6,008 bases of DNA, taken from NCBI GenBank assembly GCA_035620895.1, contig DASPFY010000032.1, positions 1 through 6,008 on the forward strand, in the 5' to 3' direction. A program made the translations under genes and the position numbers. Source of the stretch: TA-21 sp035620895. Its GTDB lineage: Archaea; Thermoproteota; Nitrososphaeria; Nitrososphaerales; Nitrososphaeraceae. The notes beneath the pieces are model-generated. The model saw nothing but the letters and a program-made list of their open reading frames with translations. It was not told the DNA's origin and did not search any database. How positions within the stretch are numbered: the first letter of the stretch is position 1; every line of letters begins with the position of its first letter. Below, piece by piece: positions 4,856 through 6,008 of the stretch.

Positions 4856-5654
4856 CTCTGCTTATCTTGGCAATATCTACATTTTCAAAGGATAATTTTT
4901 CCATATCCATATTCTGTCGAAAGATATCAACAGTTCCTGGACCGTATCCTCCATAGTGGTTGTTTGCAGCGACTATTCCTATTTTGATATCTTTTTCATT
5001 CTGTTTTACTTCTTTCATTTTATTGGCCCAATTTCTGATTTCTTCGGATCTATCAATTTGAATTTTGCCAAATTGACTTTCAGCCAATCTTCTGTCTCCT
5101 ATCAACCTAAGATACACAAAATCTGATGTTACTATTGGAGGAGTTTGTAATCTATCCATCTGACTCCAGACCATTCCAATTTTATTGTTTTTAAAAAAGT
5201 TGTAGGCTAAATCGCTAAACCATGATGAATGTCTTACTTCCACGGCGTACCGAAAGTCTCCTTCAAAGAAAAAATCATGACTACTGAAATCTTCCAATCC
5301 TTCCTTGAGTTTGTAAGAAGGAGGCAACTGGATTAGTAATGCCAACAACTTGTCTTTGAGCGGTTGCATTCTTTTGTAGAATAACTCTAAATCTTTTTCT
5401 ACGTTCTTAAATTTTTTATCATGCGTTATTATTTTTGGAAACTTTGCGGCAAATCTAAAATTATCTGGTGTTCTTTTACTCCAATTTTTTACCATTAACT
5501 CACTAGGTATATTATAAAAAGTGGAATCGATCTCTACATAGTTGAATATCTGGGAGTAATAAGGAAGCCAAGCCCTATTGCCCAAATTTTGAGGATAAAA
5601 CGGACCCTGCCAGGATGTATAACTCCATCCGCTGCAGCCTATGTAGATTTTCAA
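4767..5654 (-). CDS. DUF72 (YecE-like) TIM-barrel family protein
   Basis: 295 residues, within the usual size range of the family. The family motifs appear in order: GCSGWSY (6-12) with W-x-GPFYP (15-21), VEIDSTFYNIPS (40-51), FRFAAKFP (66-73) with ITHDK (76-80), LLIQLPPSY (106-114), AVEVRHSSW (137-145), YLRLIGD (181-187) and NNHYGGYGPGT (231-241). The family folds as a TIM barrel; its reaction is not established. After the barrel comes a charged tail (about 262-286) ending in KQTSISDFVN, where Q287-x-x-I290-x-x-F293 fits the PCNA-interacting (PIP-box) pattern placed at the very C-terminus, as is common in archaea. The start codon is TTG at 5654, with no ATG or GTG in frame nearby. A TATA box at 5679-5686 lies 24 bp upstream, predicting a leaderless transcript. 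It is monocistronic as far as can be seen. Confidence 0.92.
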   Translation of the reverse strand: MKIYIGCSGWSYTSWQGPFYPQNLGNRAWLPYYSQIFNYVEIDSTFYNIPSELMVKNWSKRTPDNFRFAAKFPKIITHDKKFKNVEKDLELFYKRMQPLKDKLLALLIQLPPSYKLKEGLEDFSSHDFFFEGDFRYAVEVRHSSWFSDLAYNFFKNNKIGMVWSQMDRLQTPPIVTSDFVYLRLIGDRRLAESQFGKIQIDRSEEIRNWANKMKEVKQNEKDIKIGIVAANNHYGGYGPGTVDIFRQNMDMEKLSFENVDIAKISRELELEPRHNLGEREQIKRGKQTSISDFVN

Positions 5655-5678
5655 TGCTATTAGTAATCTGAATTTTTT

Positions 5679-5686
5679 AATATAAA
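5679..5686 (-). promoter_or_regulatory. TATA box of the DUF72 gene
   Basis: TTTATATT on the minus strand is a near-consensus archaeal TATA box. It ends 24 bp before the TTG start at 5654, so transcription should begin at or next to the start codon. This supports the non-ATG start. Confidence 0.6.
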
Positions 5687-5827
5687 CGATAGTTTGCGGT
5701 GTAAAGAAATATCAATAGTTATATTACTAAATTCAACTTGTACCGGTTTCGCTCGTCGCAATGAAATCCATAGTCGACTTAGAACTGAAAAGATATAGAA
5801 CCAGATCCATATTGAACTAAGATATAG

Positions 5828-5977
5828 CACAATAGCAATGCAATAAGTCCGATTGAGGAAACGAAGGAAACTCAAGCTTCTACTCCTACAAACTATTCTA
5901 GTGGATATAATGATGCACAAGCTGCATTGCAGTGTACTCCGCATTGTTATATTTCCAGACTGCAAATATACGTTTAA
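5828..5977 (+). pseudogene. Possible decayed small secreted-protein gene
   Basis: The frame between TAG (5825-5827) and TAA (5975-5977) is open but has no start codon before residue 30. It reads NSNAISPIEE near its head, then a Thr/Ser linker and NYSSGYNDAQAALQ. This recalls small thaumarchaeal exported proteins with an '-AIS' signal-cleavage region followed by Y-x-x-G-Y-x-D/G repeats. The upstream frame contains TGA and TAG, so the signal peptide is gone or frameshifted. No database match could be checked and the open stretch is short; it may be chance. The rest of 5655-6008 shows only the DUF72 promoter. Confidence 0.25.
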
Positions 5978-6008
5978 GTGAAGATGGAGACCCAAAGTAG
6001 CAGCGCTC

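Noticed and set aside
5660..5995. 111-codon minus-strand frame upstream of DUF72
   Set aside because: It has a TTG start, a composition full of Ser, Arg, Ile and Leu with no recognisable domain, and the strong DUF72 TATA box sits inside its 3' end. The hydrophobic patch looks like a by-product of AT-rich sequence.

Overview
The window reads as a piece of an AT-rich archaeal chromosome, most likely from an ammonia-oxidising thaumarchaeon of the Nitrososphaera/Nitrosocosmicus kind. The reasons are: a small secreted cupredoxin; two exported proteins of a type I associate with that group; a many-pass membrane protein with a charged C-terminal tail, also typical of it; frequent GTG/TTG starts; and TATA-like boxes about 25 bp upstream of start codons with no Shine-Dalgarno sequence, which suggests leaderless or short-leader transcripts. 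The lineage is an inference from protein style; no rRNA or marker gene is present.

Layout. Positions 1-141 hold the C-terminal end of a DUF3179 protein (+). It converges on a secreted cupredoxin (269-685, -) in which one of the usual copper-ligand histidines is replaced by tyrosine. Just 51 bp away, and divergent from it, is a 47-residue CCHC zinc-finger-like gene (737-880, +), which is too short for ordinary gene calling. A stretch of about 570 bp without an intact gene follows (881-1451). It carries 10-bp-period degenerate repeats and a broken copy of the 3' end of a DUF72 gene. Two tandem 241-residue exported paralogues come next (1452-2177 and 2459-3184, both -, 77% identical without gaps), each under a conserved copy of the same promoter. 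A 448-residue polytopic membrane protein (3309-4655, +) diverges from the second paralogue and converges on an intact DUF72/YecE-like TIM-barrel gene (4767-5654, -). The last 350 bp contain the DUF72 promoter and what may be a decayed small gene.

How it fits together. No operon or single pathway is visible: the genes are mostly monocistronic, with their own promoters and divergent or convergent neighbours. Several products act outside the cell or at the membrane (cupredoxin, the two paralogues, the polytopic protein). The intact DUF72 gene and the broken DUF72 tail share about 105 bp at 85% identity, and each is followed by similar 10-bp-period repeats, so a unit of gene tail plus repeats has been copied within the window. 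The observations I rate highest are the His-to-Tyr cupredoxin, the hidden zinc-finger gene with a TATA element apparently shared with the cupredoxin, the duplicated DUF72 tail with its repeats, and a PCNA-binding-like motif at the extreme C-terminus of DUF72.
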